Origin: Oxyruncus cristatus
Taxonomy: Eukaryota; Chordata; Aves; Passeriformes; Cotingidae
DNA length: 64,000 bases
Direction of reading: 5' to 3'
NCBI GenBank assembly: GCA_013399855.1
Contig: VXAY01004101.1
Span: 1 to 64,000, forward strand
Below the pieces are notes generated by a model. It was not told where the DNA came from, searched no databases, and saw nothing but the letters and a program-made list of their open reading frames with translations. The stretch's first letter is position 1, and every line of letters begins with the position of its first letter. This document shows positions 38,701 to 51,689 of the stretch, in pieces. The position numbers were made by a program, and so were the translations under genes.

Positions 38701-41700
38701 TGTGTTTCATTTTTGCAACCTGTGGGGAGGAAGGATGAAAGTTGGAGCATTTTCACAGTGTTTCAGAGTGCACACAATTAAGTTTAACCTGACAAGGTTC
38801 CAGAGACCACTTCAGGTTTGGTGATCCTAGTAAGTGGGTGTTGCTAAACCAGATGTTTGTGTGACAGCAGTTGCCACTGCTGGAAGCCAGTTTTAAATGT
38901 AGGCAAGCCCCAGAGCATTGACCAACGTCACTTAATAACATTTTAAAGAGCTTAAAAGTGGATGGCCCCTAATGCAGCAGTCATTTTACAACCACAGACC
39001 TTGCGAATGATATTATTTACAAACTGCTTTCTGTGCTTTCTGGTATAATTTCTGCTTTGAAAATGTAACTTGTGTCACTCCTAAGTAGTATTATGGAACA
39101 CAAGTGATTGCTGCCCAAATAATTTCCAGTTACAGGAGGATCCACAGATAATAAAGTTGAATGTGTGCACTGCTGGAAGCCTTTTCCTGCCATTTCTACG
39201 GAGGCCACGTATCATGTCATTACGGTGCTTGCCCAAGGAGAGCCCTGTGTGGTAAAGGGGCTGAGGTTTGCCTTGACCCAGAGATCAAGAAGAAAAGGCT
39301 TCTGAATTGAGTTCCACTCAAGTTTTATAGGAGGTAGCTTGGTTTCCTTCGGGGAGAGCTCAACAATGATTATATTGGCCTGGGGCACCACACTCTGGTG
39401 TGGTAGCTGGGGGATTTCTGCCCCATCTCATGAGGAACTTTAGCTTTGCTTCTCATTCTTCACAATACCAGTTCTCTTTGAGGTGGCTGTTTCTGGGCTG
39501 TGTGGCTTTCCCTGAGGACAAAAGCAAGGGGCAAAGCTCTTTGCACGGTGATCATCACAACATGGCTTCAAACCAGGCCAGCAGAAGTTAAATTCATAGG
39601 GAAAATTAATATAGGTCAGCTCTCCTAATCATATCTAGTCCTATGTGGGCCTAGTTGCCCTGCCAGCAACAAATACCCAGCTGGTACAGTTTTCGCTATT
39701 ACTGTAACATTTGCAAGGCAAAGGAACACTATTGCAACACAGTTTATTTTTCTTTTGCCTCTCTAGCTATAGAAGGATGTAACTAGTTTTGAGTGACTTT
39801 AAAAATCAACAAGTTTTAAAAACTACTGGATGAACTTTCCAAATCAGGTCAGACCCAGTTTTGGGAGGATCTGAGGCCATGTCTTGGCAAGCAGTCTGAA
39901 TGGGAGGAAGGAACAGAATGTTACTGGGATTTTTTTCCAAAGACAGAAATGTGAAGATGAAGAAATACACCTCTGGGAGTGTGAGCACATAGGAGCTTCT
40001 GATTACACTTCTCTATCTAGACCGTACAGTGTATCAGCTGCCAGTGTACTCAGTGTTGAGCTCTAAGACACAAAAGGTGGCTCTTGCCAACTCCTACAGA
40101 AACAAGACTAAGCTGTGATTTTTTTAATGGATTAAATTAGCTCTCAGCACTGAAAAACCCACTGTCAGTTCAAATCTGATCCTTCTAGCACTGAACTCTC
40201 TGGAAATAATCCTGCCTCCCTGAAGGAGCTCAGGAGGCACTGCTCTACTCTGGAACCACCTGTCACATCCCCCTGCTTCCTCCAGAGGTCATCTTATTGC
40301 CCAGCCACAGATGATACTAAAGCCCAGCTACCAGCTCAAACTGACTCTTTGCAATAGTTACCAATGGTGGTTTCACAGAACTTCTCATCAGCCACTTCCT
40401 TGGCTATGTTGGCCCCCATAAGGACACTGATTTCTATTTTCAGGCGCTCTCGGATGAGGTCAGAGATGAGCTTCAGGCCATCAGGACCCTCATCGATCCC
40501 CTGAATAAAAGACAATAGTCAAAGCCAAGGTATTAGAATAGGAAAATGACAGCAGCAGACCACTGGTAAAGCAGAAGGTGTTCTATTGCCTGCAGCTCTC
40601 TGGTTTGGATTGGAAAAAAAATGGGGTCTTACATTCACTAGTGTTAGCCACGAATACAAATACTCTGGATTTGTACTTTCTACATAACTGTAAAATCAAG
40701 GCAAGTTCAGGGAGAAGGAGTGACAGTCGAGGTAACCCTGCAAGAGGCCTCACATCCAGTGCTGCTGTCCCAAGGCTTGCTTTCTTTGGTTCTGTATTTT
40801 TCTTTTCTGTTAAATTCCTGTAGTACAGAATCAAAGCTTTAAAATAAGCCTGTGAGTAGGGGCTTCTTCATTATTAACCTGGTTGTTTCTTTAGTATTTA
40901 GTACACTGAACTGCCTTTTTTTTTTTTTTAATTTCATTTTAACTGAGCTGGGATTTTTTTAAGCTAAAGAAGGTAGTAAATTCATAGGAATTTCCTTTCT
41001 TTCCCATCTTCCTCTCCTCTGCTTACTGCTGCTTGTGATGTAATTTCTATAAGGGGGAAATATAAAAGGGGAAGAGCTGGCATTGCAGTTTGAAAACTTG
41101 AATTACACTTCTTCATTACAACTTTAAATGGGATATTTCCCATAATGCAGTCAAAAGAAGCGCTAAGACTATATTCCTATGCTGTACCTTTGACTTTTAA
41201 AATATTAATTCCTTTTTAAGATTACTATAATTTGTACCTCTAACCTTAAAAAGAGATTCCTTACTTCATGCCAGACTGAAATTGCTTCAATTTTGCAAAA
41301 TCGTGAGTGTTATTGTGCTGTTTAAATGCTACCAAGAACAGCTTTAGCATGTGCTTGGAAGAGGCCCTTCAACTCAGCACTCTCAGTTAAGAGTTAATTG
41401 AGGCTGTGGCCTGATGAGTATTTTTTTTGGCAGCAGCACCAGCTTTATGCAGCTCTCCCTCTGTCCATTTTCACCTCCATGCTGGTCCAAGTGGGAACTG
41501 ATCCAGGCCAAAGATGATTGGCAAAGACAGATACTCTTAGCCTGCATGGGTTGCCCCATCCTTCCCTCTCCACAGCAGAAGTGCTGGCAGAGCTAGGTAA
41601 GGTTTAACTCTTGCAGAAAGAAACGCTGTGTTTATGCAGGGGATGCAGGTGTGGGGTGGAGGTCCTACCCTTAAGTTGAAGCTGTTTATTTACTCTGTAC

Positions 41701-44700
41701 AGACTGAGTATTGTGGAGACAACAGCTTACCTTGATCAGGGAAATCCCAAATGTCCCGGGTTTTATTTGTCCTGCAATCTGCTCACAGATTCGTCCGATA
41801 AATTGATGTGGCAGAACAAACACTAAAATATCTGCCCCACTTGCTGCTTCAGCCACATCCGGTACAGCCACCTGGGACAAGAGAGACAACCAAAATGAGC
41901 CCCAGGTAGGAATCCTCAGTCCTTGAAACATACCAACATGCCAAAGCCACGGTAGATACAGTGCAAACGTCCTTAATTTTAACCACATGGCCCTCTGGCA
42001 TAGCTGCCAGCTCTCCATGCGAGTAGCTACAGATCTCTTCTGAAATATCCAAAGCAGCAGGACTATCTTAGGCTTGGATTTTTTATAATTTTTTTTTTTT
42101 TTATATATAATTTATCCCACCCCCGTGTGGATAATCTGGGGAAGATGATGTAATTTCTAAACTTGGGGTGTCCTGGGAAGCCCCTTTGCTAGTTCAGCTC
42201 CTTGAGGTGATTCCTGAAGATACTGACCAACTCCATATCATTCTGGAATAAGTGGTAGCAGAGGGGAACACAGGAGCAAACTGGGATGGTGAGACAGAGC
42301 CTCTTCTCACAGTCTTTAGTTTCCATACATCAACAGCTGTTCAACAATAAACTATACAATCATAATATATATTATTAAAACTAATATAAATAATAAACTA
42401 TATCAAAAGGCAGAGATTATCATCATCTCTGGGGGGTTATGTGACTTTGTTTTCAATATATAGTAATGTTACCAATAGGTACCATGTGCTTAATGGCTCA
42501 TTAGCTGTGTGTTCCTCCTAATACCAGTGTTACTCAGAACAATTCAAACCAGGCCACAGAGGCAAGGGCAGGTGAATGTGAGCCTGCTAGAACAAGCAGT
42601 TTACAGTTGGAGAAAACATCACTCCTGGATGCAGCCTTGGAGCACACAGCTTCAAGCAAGTGGGATTCCCAGCGGGAGAATCAGAACTGCTGCCAGCCAG
42701 ACTGCTTCTCTGGGAAAACAGCAAAGTGGAAGCGGAGCAGAGGCTGGCAGTGCTGTGCAGGAAGGGGTCCTGTCTCTCCAAAATGCTGCAAAGCAATGTA
42801 AGGAAAAAGTGAGCTTGTTTGTTTGGGTAATTTTTTTCTCAGTCAGAGATGCTGTGAGGGTCCCTCCAGGCTCTAATGCAACCAGCTAATTTCTGCTGGT
42901 GAAGCCTCAGACTTTGCTCTAAAGAGGGTGAGGCTGACCTCAAATGATGATGACAAGCCTGTTGATCTGCCAGAGGGTTGTAAAAACAACAGTGGCAAGT
43001 CAGTTGTAACCCAGGAGAACTGTGTGCCAAGTTCAAACGCCAGGAGTGCAAATGTGCAATCACAGCACTAAATGGAGTGCTGAATACAACCACTCCCAAG
43101 CAAGGAGACCCGCCATGTGCAGGGTTTTATCTTCCCTTTACAACTGCAACTGTTCCAGAAATGTGGCACTACTCCCTTTAACTCACAAAACAGTGGCATT
43201 TGGCAAAATCTTGAACAGACAAAACCCCTCACCTCGCTTGCTTCAGTAGCAGTAAATTACGTCAGCTGAACAACTTGAGATGCATAACTTGGTATATTAA
43301 ATGTCCATGAAAATTAAATACCTTATATTTTTGTTGGAATTTAGAGTGTTGTTAATCACAGCTATCCTGAAATCACCCACGAGCCGATAGCTCGCTACTC
43401 ATCTCCTTGTAAGCCACAGCCCTCAGCTGTGCTGTTCATTTCCTTTTCAGAAGAAAGAAGACCAGTAACTTTCCCTGTTTTCCAGAAGATTCCGTGGGTT
43501 GGAAGCATGTCAGCTCTGTGTAGACAGATCTCTGCCTGCCACTTCTAGAGACGTGCTGGTGTCTGTCAGGGAGGATGATGATGTGCCACCAGCACAGACA
43601 CGGGTGTTTGAAGTCGCGCGTGACGTCCGAGACAAGCAGAAATCACAGAAGTGAATTATATTCCAGGGAGTTATGTCGGAATGAGTTAGGTGACAAACCA
43701 GAACGAAGCACCTACCTTTAATTTTTTCAGATCATGCCTCCCTTATTTAAAACAAACAAACAAGAAATCAGTGATTTCTAGGTTTGTTTTTTTTCCTCAA
43801 CTTACCACATTGTGGGGTATCTTGTACCCGGGCAGATATTTAACATTTTCATGTTCCTGGTTGATTATTTCTGAAAGTTTTCTTCCGTTGATGATCTCTT
43901 CAAACACCCACATCTTGACAGTAGGATCAAATCTGTTGGAGTTCTGGACATTTTTGCCAATTATTCTTGCTATGGCTGATCCCCTTTAAAAAGAAAACAA
44001 ATAATTAAAAGGCGAAAAGTAGTTTTATTGTGAATTGGAAATGCAAGTTACTTTAAACATCATATCTCGTAAAAGGCCTGTGCTATAAAGCTATTCAGGT
44101 GTTTGTGACATTTTTCAGAAAGCTTCATCTACTCCCCTTCGTCAAAAGCCCCTCAAGTTTAAAAACATAGAAAGCAGAACCAGGGAAAACATAACTGTAA
44201 TAAGGGATCTGAAGTCATATCAAAGCCTACAGAGCAGGAGTGTGATGTACTAACAACAGTACTAAAAATACAGTGTCTGGCATTAAAATGTCTCCTGCTC
44301 CTCAGATAATTCTTTTTTTCTTGAAGACCAACAAATGTAAAATAATCCAGGTGGTAAAGCAGTGCTGAGTGATCTCACTGTGACAGTCTTTGTGCATTTC
44401 ATCTAAAATAGATGCATCTCACTTTCCCATCCATAACCAAGCAGTTGCAATAAGGATTTTACGTAAGCACTCAATCTTCAGAAAAAAAACAAACAACCCT
44501 TCAGCCTGATGGTTTCTCTTTATTTATTGTTCTAATTATGGCTGTAACAGGATCTGTAATACTTGCAGCCTGAGGATATTTTAACCATCCAGTTTACTTG
44601 AGTCACGCTGAGCTTTTTTTAATCTCAGGTCAGACAATAATTTTACTTCCCCATCACCAGTGCAGTCTTGCAAACACTCACTTATTTTCTTGGCAAGAGA

Positions 44701-45211
44701 GAATTAAAGACCCTGCAGAAAATATTGGAACTATTGCTTAACGCTCTTTAAATTATATGTGGAAGAGGGGTCATTACTTTTACTCCTCTATTCCTTCTCT
44801 CCATTTTAAAGCTAGTTTAATCTTTCAAATATTGCCCATTGTACTAACACCACTGAAAGAGAAGCCCCAGTTGCAACATTCTGGTCCTCTGACCCACTTG
44901 TAACACACCTGCAAGGAGAAATGTGAACAGGATTTAGCTGTGATATGTGCTCTGGAACTCATAAAGCTCTTGAGAATATCCAAGACAAAGTCCAGGTAGG
45001 TCTGTGCTGTCAATGATTCAAAGGGAAACTCTGTTGTAACTGTCTCTCCTTGGCTCACCTATATTCTTGATAGAACAGGTTAACACAAGGTTGAATTGCT
45101 CAATGAGTAGTAAAAGACTAATCTTAATATAATAATCTTAATCTTTAATGATGAAGAAATCCTACTGAGATCAGTGTTAACTATATGCTATATCTGGAGC
45201 TGTCATAATGC

Positions 45212-45252
<41 letters not shown>

Positions 45253-48200
45253 GGCAGTTTGTTGTTGGTTTGGGGTTTTTGTTTTTCAGGTTTTGTTTTG
45301 TTTTGAAAGGGATGATTGGTTTTGGTCCTTCACAATGTTTAGGGAAATGTTTTAGGGGTGAACCTTCACTGTAAGGGTTCTGCTGTTTTGAAAGAAAGGC
45401 ATGCAGTTGTATCATACGTTCATATTATTTATAGACATACATTCATATCATTTATAAAATTACTTATATTCTGGTTCTCTTGCCCTGCTATCAACAGAGA
45501 GCACAATCAAAGCTTGAGCTGAGGATGAATTGTGGCTCAACACAAGAAATGTGTGGAGGGTTTGTTTTTTAATAAACTTGAGATCTAAATTCATTGTCCA
45601 GCACAACCTGGATGATGAACTTAGACCTTCAGCCTATCCATAAAAATAACTTTCCTAGCTATGTACCAAGAACATACGATTTTCTGTTTAAAGATGCAGA
45701 CTCCAGCTCTAATTGCTGAAAAATTGAATGGGATTCACAACTTTCAGTAGATAAATCTGATCTAGCTGAGCTGTCATTACCACTGTACTTGGATGTTGCC
45801 ACCCAAATGTTTACCTATTGATAAGCCATCAGTCAAGGCATCTCTGGCATAAAAGTAGCTCCATACACATCAGTATGTTCCTTTGGTTTCTCTTCAGATG
45901 AATGAAGATTTGGGGGAGAAAGGGTTTAATGTTTAGAAACCACTGAGCAGTCATCAGGGAAAATACCTTGCCACAAAACTATCAAACAGTTCAAAACCTG
46001 ATGCTCTCTTTTATTCAGTCCATTTAGAATTCAGTCACCACTAATCAGCCTTGGGAAGAAGAATTGCTTTGTCTGTCAAGGCTGTGTTCTGTACACTACA
46101 CAGGGTTGGCAAAAGAGAGCTGCTTCTGCAAACAAAACCAGTGACACTTCTGTATAAAGACTTTGCCATGGTTTGTTTTATTGTCTCTAAAACTCAGCTC
46201 AGTGAAGATTAATAGATGGCAGAGAACTCCACTCAGATAATTTTAAAAAGTAAGTGAAAACTGCCAATCAGATTTTCCCCCTTGTTATGTTAATTCATGT
46301 TGAAAGTAATTAACATATTGCTAAGAGGAAGAAAGCTTTTATCTGAAGATTTCCTATCAGTATAATGAGAAAGCTTTGATATAGAATAACTCAAATAAGA
46401 CCCATTATTTATGTCTGTGAATATGGAAGTGTTTGTAGCATATATCAGATTTGGTAAAAAGTAGAGCTTGATAGAGCCCAGGAAGCAGCTGGTCCCTTCC
46501 CTCCGCATAGGGCAGGCAAATATACTTAAGCCATTCCTAATAGTTTTTCCAAATAGGTCTAAAGACCCCAGCAGCTGCAGGTCTCTTCTCTTCCCCAGCT
46601 AGCCCATCCCAGGGCTTTGCTATCCTTAACATTAGAAAGATCCTCCTCAAATTTAACATAAGTCTTTCTTACTGCAATTTAAGCCTATTTTTGTTCTAGA
46701 ACGGTGTTGTATTGTTTTCCTTTAGATGCTTGAAGATGATGTCTTCTTACAGTCTCTTCCTTAGACAACTGCACAAAATTTTTTAAATTATAGTATTGCT
46801 CAGATTTGAAGGGACCGTGAGAGCTCTCCAGCCCGGGAACATCACTGAGTTCAAATGGGTTGCTCAGGGCTTTGTTCAGCTGAGTCTTGAAAACTCTCCA
46901 AGGACCACCTCCACTCTGGGCAACCTGCCCCAGTGCTTTATTGTTCTCATAGTTGTTTATTTTCTCCTCTCTTTAGACATCGACTCAGAACCTCCTCTAG
47001 TTCAATTTATGACCACTGGCTCCCATTTTCTTTCCGTGCACCTCCAAGAAAAGCCTGGCTATCTGTCCATGTTGAAGACAAGAACCAGTTCAAGCTGGGT
47101 CTTTGTTGAGGACTCTGCAGTCCCAATGAATCTAATCCTGGGACAGCTTTTGGATTCTGAAGGGCCAGGCAGCGAACTAAACCTCTGTTTTTAAAAGCAG
47201 ATAACTGAGCCTTGATTAACATAACCACAAACCCTCCTGCACCTGACTGGCAACCACAAAATGCAGAGCAGCACTTGCTTCTCTCAACCATATCAGTCAT
47301 GAGCCTCCCAGCAGTGTTGACTTAGCAAGTCCCCGTGACCTGCTGAACTTCTGCAGCTGACATGAGCTTTTGCAACACGCTGTGTCACGTGTCAACCACA
47401 ATTCTGAGCTGCAGGAAAGCCTCAAGAGCACAGATCTGAACTGCCACCCAAATATTCAGGAGGAACATAAGGAAAAAAAAAAAATGTTTGCCAAAGGTAA
47501 ACATTGTATTTCTACGTTGTGCTAAAACAACCTGTTCTGCCACTGAGGCTATGAATAGATGTGATTCAAACATCAGCCCACAATGTTTATCTTCTCCCTG
47601 AGGACTTAACAGTCTATGTACATAGCAGGAAGCAAGAGATGGGCCCAGGCAGACATGCAGCATAAGTAGACAGTATTGAATGAGCTGGGTGCATCAAGCC
47701 ACTGTGGTAGCTCTTTCCAAGTTTGTAGGTACATGTGGAAAACAGAGAATTTTTTCAAGTACAGATCTGAAGGAACACAATTAAGTGGCTTTAAAGAATG
47801 TCTCATGGGAAGGGGACAGCCTGGGAAAGGCAGGAGGTCCCTGCTTGATGGTGCAGCAAGAGGATGGTGAAGGTGATTGTGGGCTGACCAAAGGCTAAAG
47901 TTGACTCCCAATCATGCAGTCATGGCTGTTGAGGGGCTTGGCAGGGACAATGAGCTGCCTGCACAGGCAGGTGAGGGAAAAGACAGTGGCAGGAACAGGG
48001 ATGCCTCTCCTGAAATGATGTGGAAACAAATTACAGGGCCAGAGAAAGCCAGATGTGTGACGATGAGTCTTCCAGAAGAAGACTTAGCTGTGCAATTCCA
48101 TGCGAAAGGCTGTGTCTGAGAGATGTCATGCCCAAAGAACCTGTGATCCAGCAAGAGCATGCACTGGGGGCTCAGAAAGCAGTGGATTGCTTTTGCGAGG

Positions 48201-49237
48201 CAGGAAGGCAAAGAGCTGTGGTTTAACTCTGCCATGTTCTCAGCAGCTCACAAGCAACCACTCCCTCACCTATTGATTTTTTTTGGCATTTGCTTCCACT
48301 TAGCTGTCAGATATTTTTAAAATCTTAAGGAGCTCTCTCTCCTTGTACAAAAACAATCCCCAGAACTACCTTGAGGCTGGGTTCGCTAATCCCAAATGCA
48401 TGCACATACATGTTGGTCTGTTTGTTTGTGCTCAGCTTACAGAAAATGTAAGAAAAGTAAATGTGAAGTCCTGTGAGGTGGGTTTACTGACTTCAGCGGG
48501 GTCTTTGAGACCCAAGGAACTCTGGAGAGCTGTGCTTTTGTCCAGGCTAGAAAGGACTGAGCAATAGCAAACACGTTCATAAAAATGGGGATAAGGATAA
48601 ATGGGAGACCTGAACACAAGGCTGTGTCTGGACCAAGATGCAAAAGGGCATGCTGAGTAGGATGGAAGTGAAAGGTACCAATACATCGCGGCTTCAAACA
48701 AATCGTATGCCCCGGTTCCTTCAGAGGAACACGAACAGCATCACCGCTCTCCTCACTGCCGAATGCTTCAACCTGAACAGCCCGGGCCCTGCCGCAGGCA
48801 CACACAGCGACAGAGCTGCAGCTCCGGGCCTCTCTGGAATCTGTCGCCAGGATTCAAGCGGCTCGCACACCTGGGTGATGCAGGAGCATCAGTCTTCCCA
48901 GCTCTCACGGGCTGGTGCACCTCGGGGGGACGACGGCCCCTGCCCCAGGAGCCCACAAGGCGCGGCAGGACGGGGCCGGGGTCGCGGTTTCAGGACCATG
49001 GAGACGCTCNCAGGCCCGGGGGGCCCCCCCCCCCCCCCGCCCCCGCCGCTCCCCGCACGCACCTGTTGCGAAGCCCCCCGGCCGCGGCGGGGCGAGCGAG
49101 GAGCAAACGAGGAAGTAAAGGGGAGAAAAAGGAAAGAAACGGGGGGAAAAAAGGAGGAGGGCAAAGGGAGAGGCCCCCCCGCGCTGCGGCACTCACCAGT
49201 TCCCCGAGCCGACGATGCAGACGCGGAGCGGCGACAT
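35754..49237 (-). CDS. Cytosolic glycerol-3-phosphate dehydrogenase, NAD-dependent (GPD1/GPD1L family), complete
   Basis: Eight exons, in gene order 49237-49197, 43983-43806, 41871-41731, 40500-40362, 38719-38607, 37774-37541, 37390-37284 and 35850-35754, give 349 residues plus stop, with GT-AG junctions throughout. The enzyme interconverts dihydroxyacetone phosphate and sn-glycerol 3-phosphate with NADH, linking glycolysis to lipid synthesis and the glycerol-phosphate shuttle. The N-terminus has the Rossmann motif VGSGNWGSAIAR. Catalytic residues fall at the exact numbers known for human GPD1: Lys120, Lys204, Asn205, Asp260, Thr264, Arg269 and Asn270, the last pair within [10 protein letters not shown]. 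The length and the end CLQNHPEHM resemble GPD1, whereas the [13 protein letters not shown]...[12 protein letters not shown] segment resembles GPD1L. I therefore leave the symbol open: it may be the extra bird paralog sometimes called GPD1L2. The first intron is 5.2 kb. Confidence 0.95.
36950..37000 (+). mobile_element. CR1 retrotransposon, 3'-terminal fragment
   Basis: TTGGACTCGATGATCCTTGT followed by GGTCCCTTCTAACTCGGAAT and ATTCTGTGATT is the CR1 3' end. It lies in the last intron of the dehydrogenase gene, antisense to it, and is truncated to about 50 bases. Confidence 0.85.
45212..45252 (+). repeat. (GTTA)n microsatellite, about 10 copies
   Basis: A perfect GTTA/TTAG tetranucleotide run of about 41 bases in the first intron of the dehydrogenase gene. 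It is not the vertebrate telomere repeat (TTAGGG). Confidence 0.96.
46540..46985 (-). mobile_element. Degraded CR1 fragment(s), antisense to the plus strand
   Basis: From about 46785 the text GAAGGGACCGTGAGAGCTCT, then GTTGCTCAGGGC and GGGCAACCTGCCCCAGTG, matches the reverse complement of a CR1 3' end. The part before it (ATTAGAAAGATCCTCCTCAA, CTGCAATTTAAGCC) matches a more internal CR1 section, so two copies or a rearranged one may be present. Borders are approximate. Confidence 0.7.
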
Positions 49238-49500
49238 GGTGCGGGCTGCGTCCCGCCCGGCGGGGCTCGGCNNNNNNNNNNNNNNNNNNNNNNNNNNNNN
49301 NNNNNNNNNNCCGGCCCCCGGCGGTGCGGGAGGGACGGGCGGGAGCGGGCGGCGGTCCCGGGGGCAGCGCCGCGTCCTCCCCGGCTCCGCCCGCGGCCCC
49401 GGCGGATGCTCTGCCCGCGCCGGTCCCTGCGCCGACAGACTGCCCTGCGATCGTCGGCTGGGAGCGGGGGGATTCAGTGCCCTGGAAGGGGGAACGGGGA
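48780..49500 (-). promoter_or_regulatory. CpG island and promoter region of the dehydrogenase gene
   Basis: A very GC-rich stretch surrounds the start codon (49235-49237, minus strand). It includes a run of 15 C at 49024-49038 in the first intron, an undetermined base at 49010, and a gap of N only 35 bases upstream of the ATG. The transcription start is probably within or near that gap. Confidence 0.7.
49272..49310. other. Assembly gap (39 N)
   Basis: A run of N inside the GC-rich promoter of the dehydrogenase gene. The true length of the missing piece is unknown. Long open frames crossing it (48638-49786, several frames) exist only because N cannot encode a stop. Confidence 0.98.
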
Positions 49501-51689
49501 AAATGGTGCTTTCTCCTGAATTTACGGGGATGAGGACCTGCGTGGGGAAAGCAGGGAGCCCGGCATTTCTCGTGGGGTTTGCCCTTCCCGCCCACCGGCA
49601 GCCCCGAGGGTTTCGGCAGGGTGGGTAACGTGGGACACAAGCTGGGCCATTCGGGGCAGTGAGAGACATGTCAGTGTCCCACGTGTCCTGCCCCACAGAC
49701 ACGTAATGGTTTAAATCCTTTTGACATGTGAGGAACCCACCAGGGAAGGGCTGAGTGCATTTGCAGAGCCAGACTGAGCTGATCAATCATCAGCTAGATC
49801 ACAGTTCTTAACATGGGACATCAAATATAAGTTATCTGCAAGAAAGGACAAACAGAAATGTTGGTCCATTTCCTCTACATGGTTTAATCATGCATAACAC
49901 CCTACAAATGAGCACATTTTACCTCCCGACCCTTTAGTACATCCTGTCTCCTCTTCAAAATGTCCTTCTCTCTCATTTTTGAGCCAAAGGGCTGCATTTG
50001 CCACCTTCCCTGCCCTTGCACTCCTGCTTCCCCTCATCCTGCTGTGCCCAGACTCCCTCCCTCACCAGGGGGCTGAATGCTCAGCAGTGACCACATCTGT
50101 TGCCCTCGCACCAGAGCTTGGCTCAGTGGATTCCTGGCTCCATGGGACACGGACGCCTGACACTGTGATTCATCGAGAGAGGCTGGCTGCCAGCGTTGGA
50201 GAAGCCTGTGGGTGTTTCTGGAGGTACCCATATGTTCATCTCGCCTTCTGTCAGCTTCAGTGCCTCGGCTATTTGGTGCATCCTGACAGTGGTGAGTGTT
50301 TGGGGACTTAAAGAAAAAAATAGGGCAAAGTCCTGTAAAATAGTATTTTGAGAAAATGGCTGGGATAGGTTGCTGAAAAGAAAGATACAGCTGGGACCCT
50401 GGGCACACGTGAAGCCTGATGGGGACTACAAGAGGCATTACCCATAAGCACAGTTTGAGCACAGCCAAGGCACAAGAGCCTTTCTCCGGTTCCAGGTACA
50501 TTTCCTCCAGTCTCCTGCTTGTTCACCATGATTTGCTTATTCCTGTGTCCCTTCACTCTTTTCTCCCTTTAACTCACCTTCCCCTTGTGCAGAAGACCTA
50601 AGTCGGAGGTGAGGAGGGCCATTATCCTTCTTTCCCCATTCAGCCCCTGAGACTTTGCTTGTTGCAAGCTCTCTCTGTGCTGGTGAGTCCCCAGGCCCTG
50701 TGGAGGGGACACACTTACCAGAGCACTGGCTTCTGCAACTAATGCATGGCAGAGAAAACGTCCCTGTTCTATACAGTAAATAAGTATTGCAAACTGTAAC
50801 AGTTTCATCCAAATTAATGTGGAAGCTTTTAATTGCGAAGGGAAACTGTATCAGTTCAGTGGCCTCTGGACGGATGGATTTATGTGCCCTCCACATTCCA
50901 GTTGCACTGACCATTTGGTGGGTGCACAGAAACTGGCAGGGGTGAGACTGGCAGGGGACAAGCAGGCAGACGGATACAGCAGCACTTGTGAAGAGCAGAG
51001 GACAGAGCCTGGGACTGTGAGTGTATGCATTAGCTTATCCATCTGTGACGCTAATTGGCTGTGGAAGTAGGTAACTTGTGCTGCTGCTGAACTCTCCTCT
51101 GGATTCGTGCAGTCACTGCTCCATGGAGATGGATAGAGAAGTATTCACTCCCAAAGGACATTTCAGGTGATCTGCAGGCAATTTAAGTTGTCAGGTTCGG
51201 ATGTCAAGGCTGTCTCTGTGACAGTGTTGTGTTGCGGCACAGAATGGCCCCGACTAATGGGTCCTTTGTCAGATTCCAGAGCCCTGGAGCCATATAGCAC
51301 ACAGTGGCGGATGCTATGCTGACGGACAGTTGTTTTATCAGGCAGTGAGCAGGATCTGCTCTTTCCCATGAAGGCTCCATGTTTGTTTTTCACATAAGCC
51401 CAGGAGGCTATCTCTGAAGTGTGAGTCACTGGTATGTAACAGACATAAAAACTCAGTCTGCATAACAGGGAGCCTAAAGACAAGTCTCTCAAGGCCACCC
51501 CCACCCAAGCTCACCTGATCTTCTGCACCTAATGGGTCATGCACACGCAGCAGTCAGAGATTACATAGCTGAACAGTTTTCCTCTGCAAATGGAAAAACC
51601 TCACTGTCAGTGCAGCAAATCCAGGGCAGCCGATGGGCATTTTTTCTATGCCAGGTGTGGCTCTTTCTGTGGTGGCAATGCAGTCTCTG
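49500..51689. other. Intergenic DNA, nothing recognised
   Basis: No exon chain, RNA gene or repeat family could be named. Frames of 110-155 codons at 49979-50311 (plus) and 50034-50501 (minus) overlap each other and have no family resemblance. Confidence 0.45.

Larger units (their letters stand above)
43984..49196 (-). other. Large first intron of the dehydrogenase gene
   Basis: About 5.2 kb without recognisable exons. It contains a TTAG microsatellite, a degraded CR1 at 46540-46985, and part of the promoter CpG island at its right end. Several 70-130 codon frames on both strands have no recognisable content. Confidence 0.6.

Noticed and set aside
45212..45252. Interstitial telomere repeat
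   Set aside because: The unit is GTTA/TTAG, not TTAGGG.
48638..49786. Frames of 137-293 codons around the dehydrogenase promoter
   Set aside because: They run through GC-rich DNA and a block of N, where stops are rare or impossible. No splice or family support.
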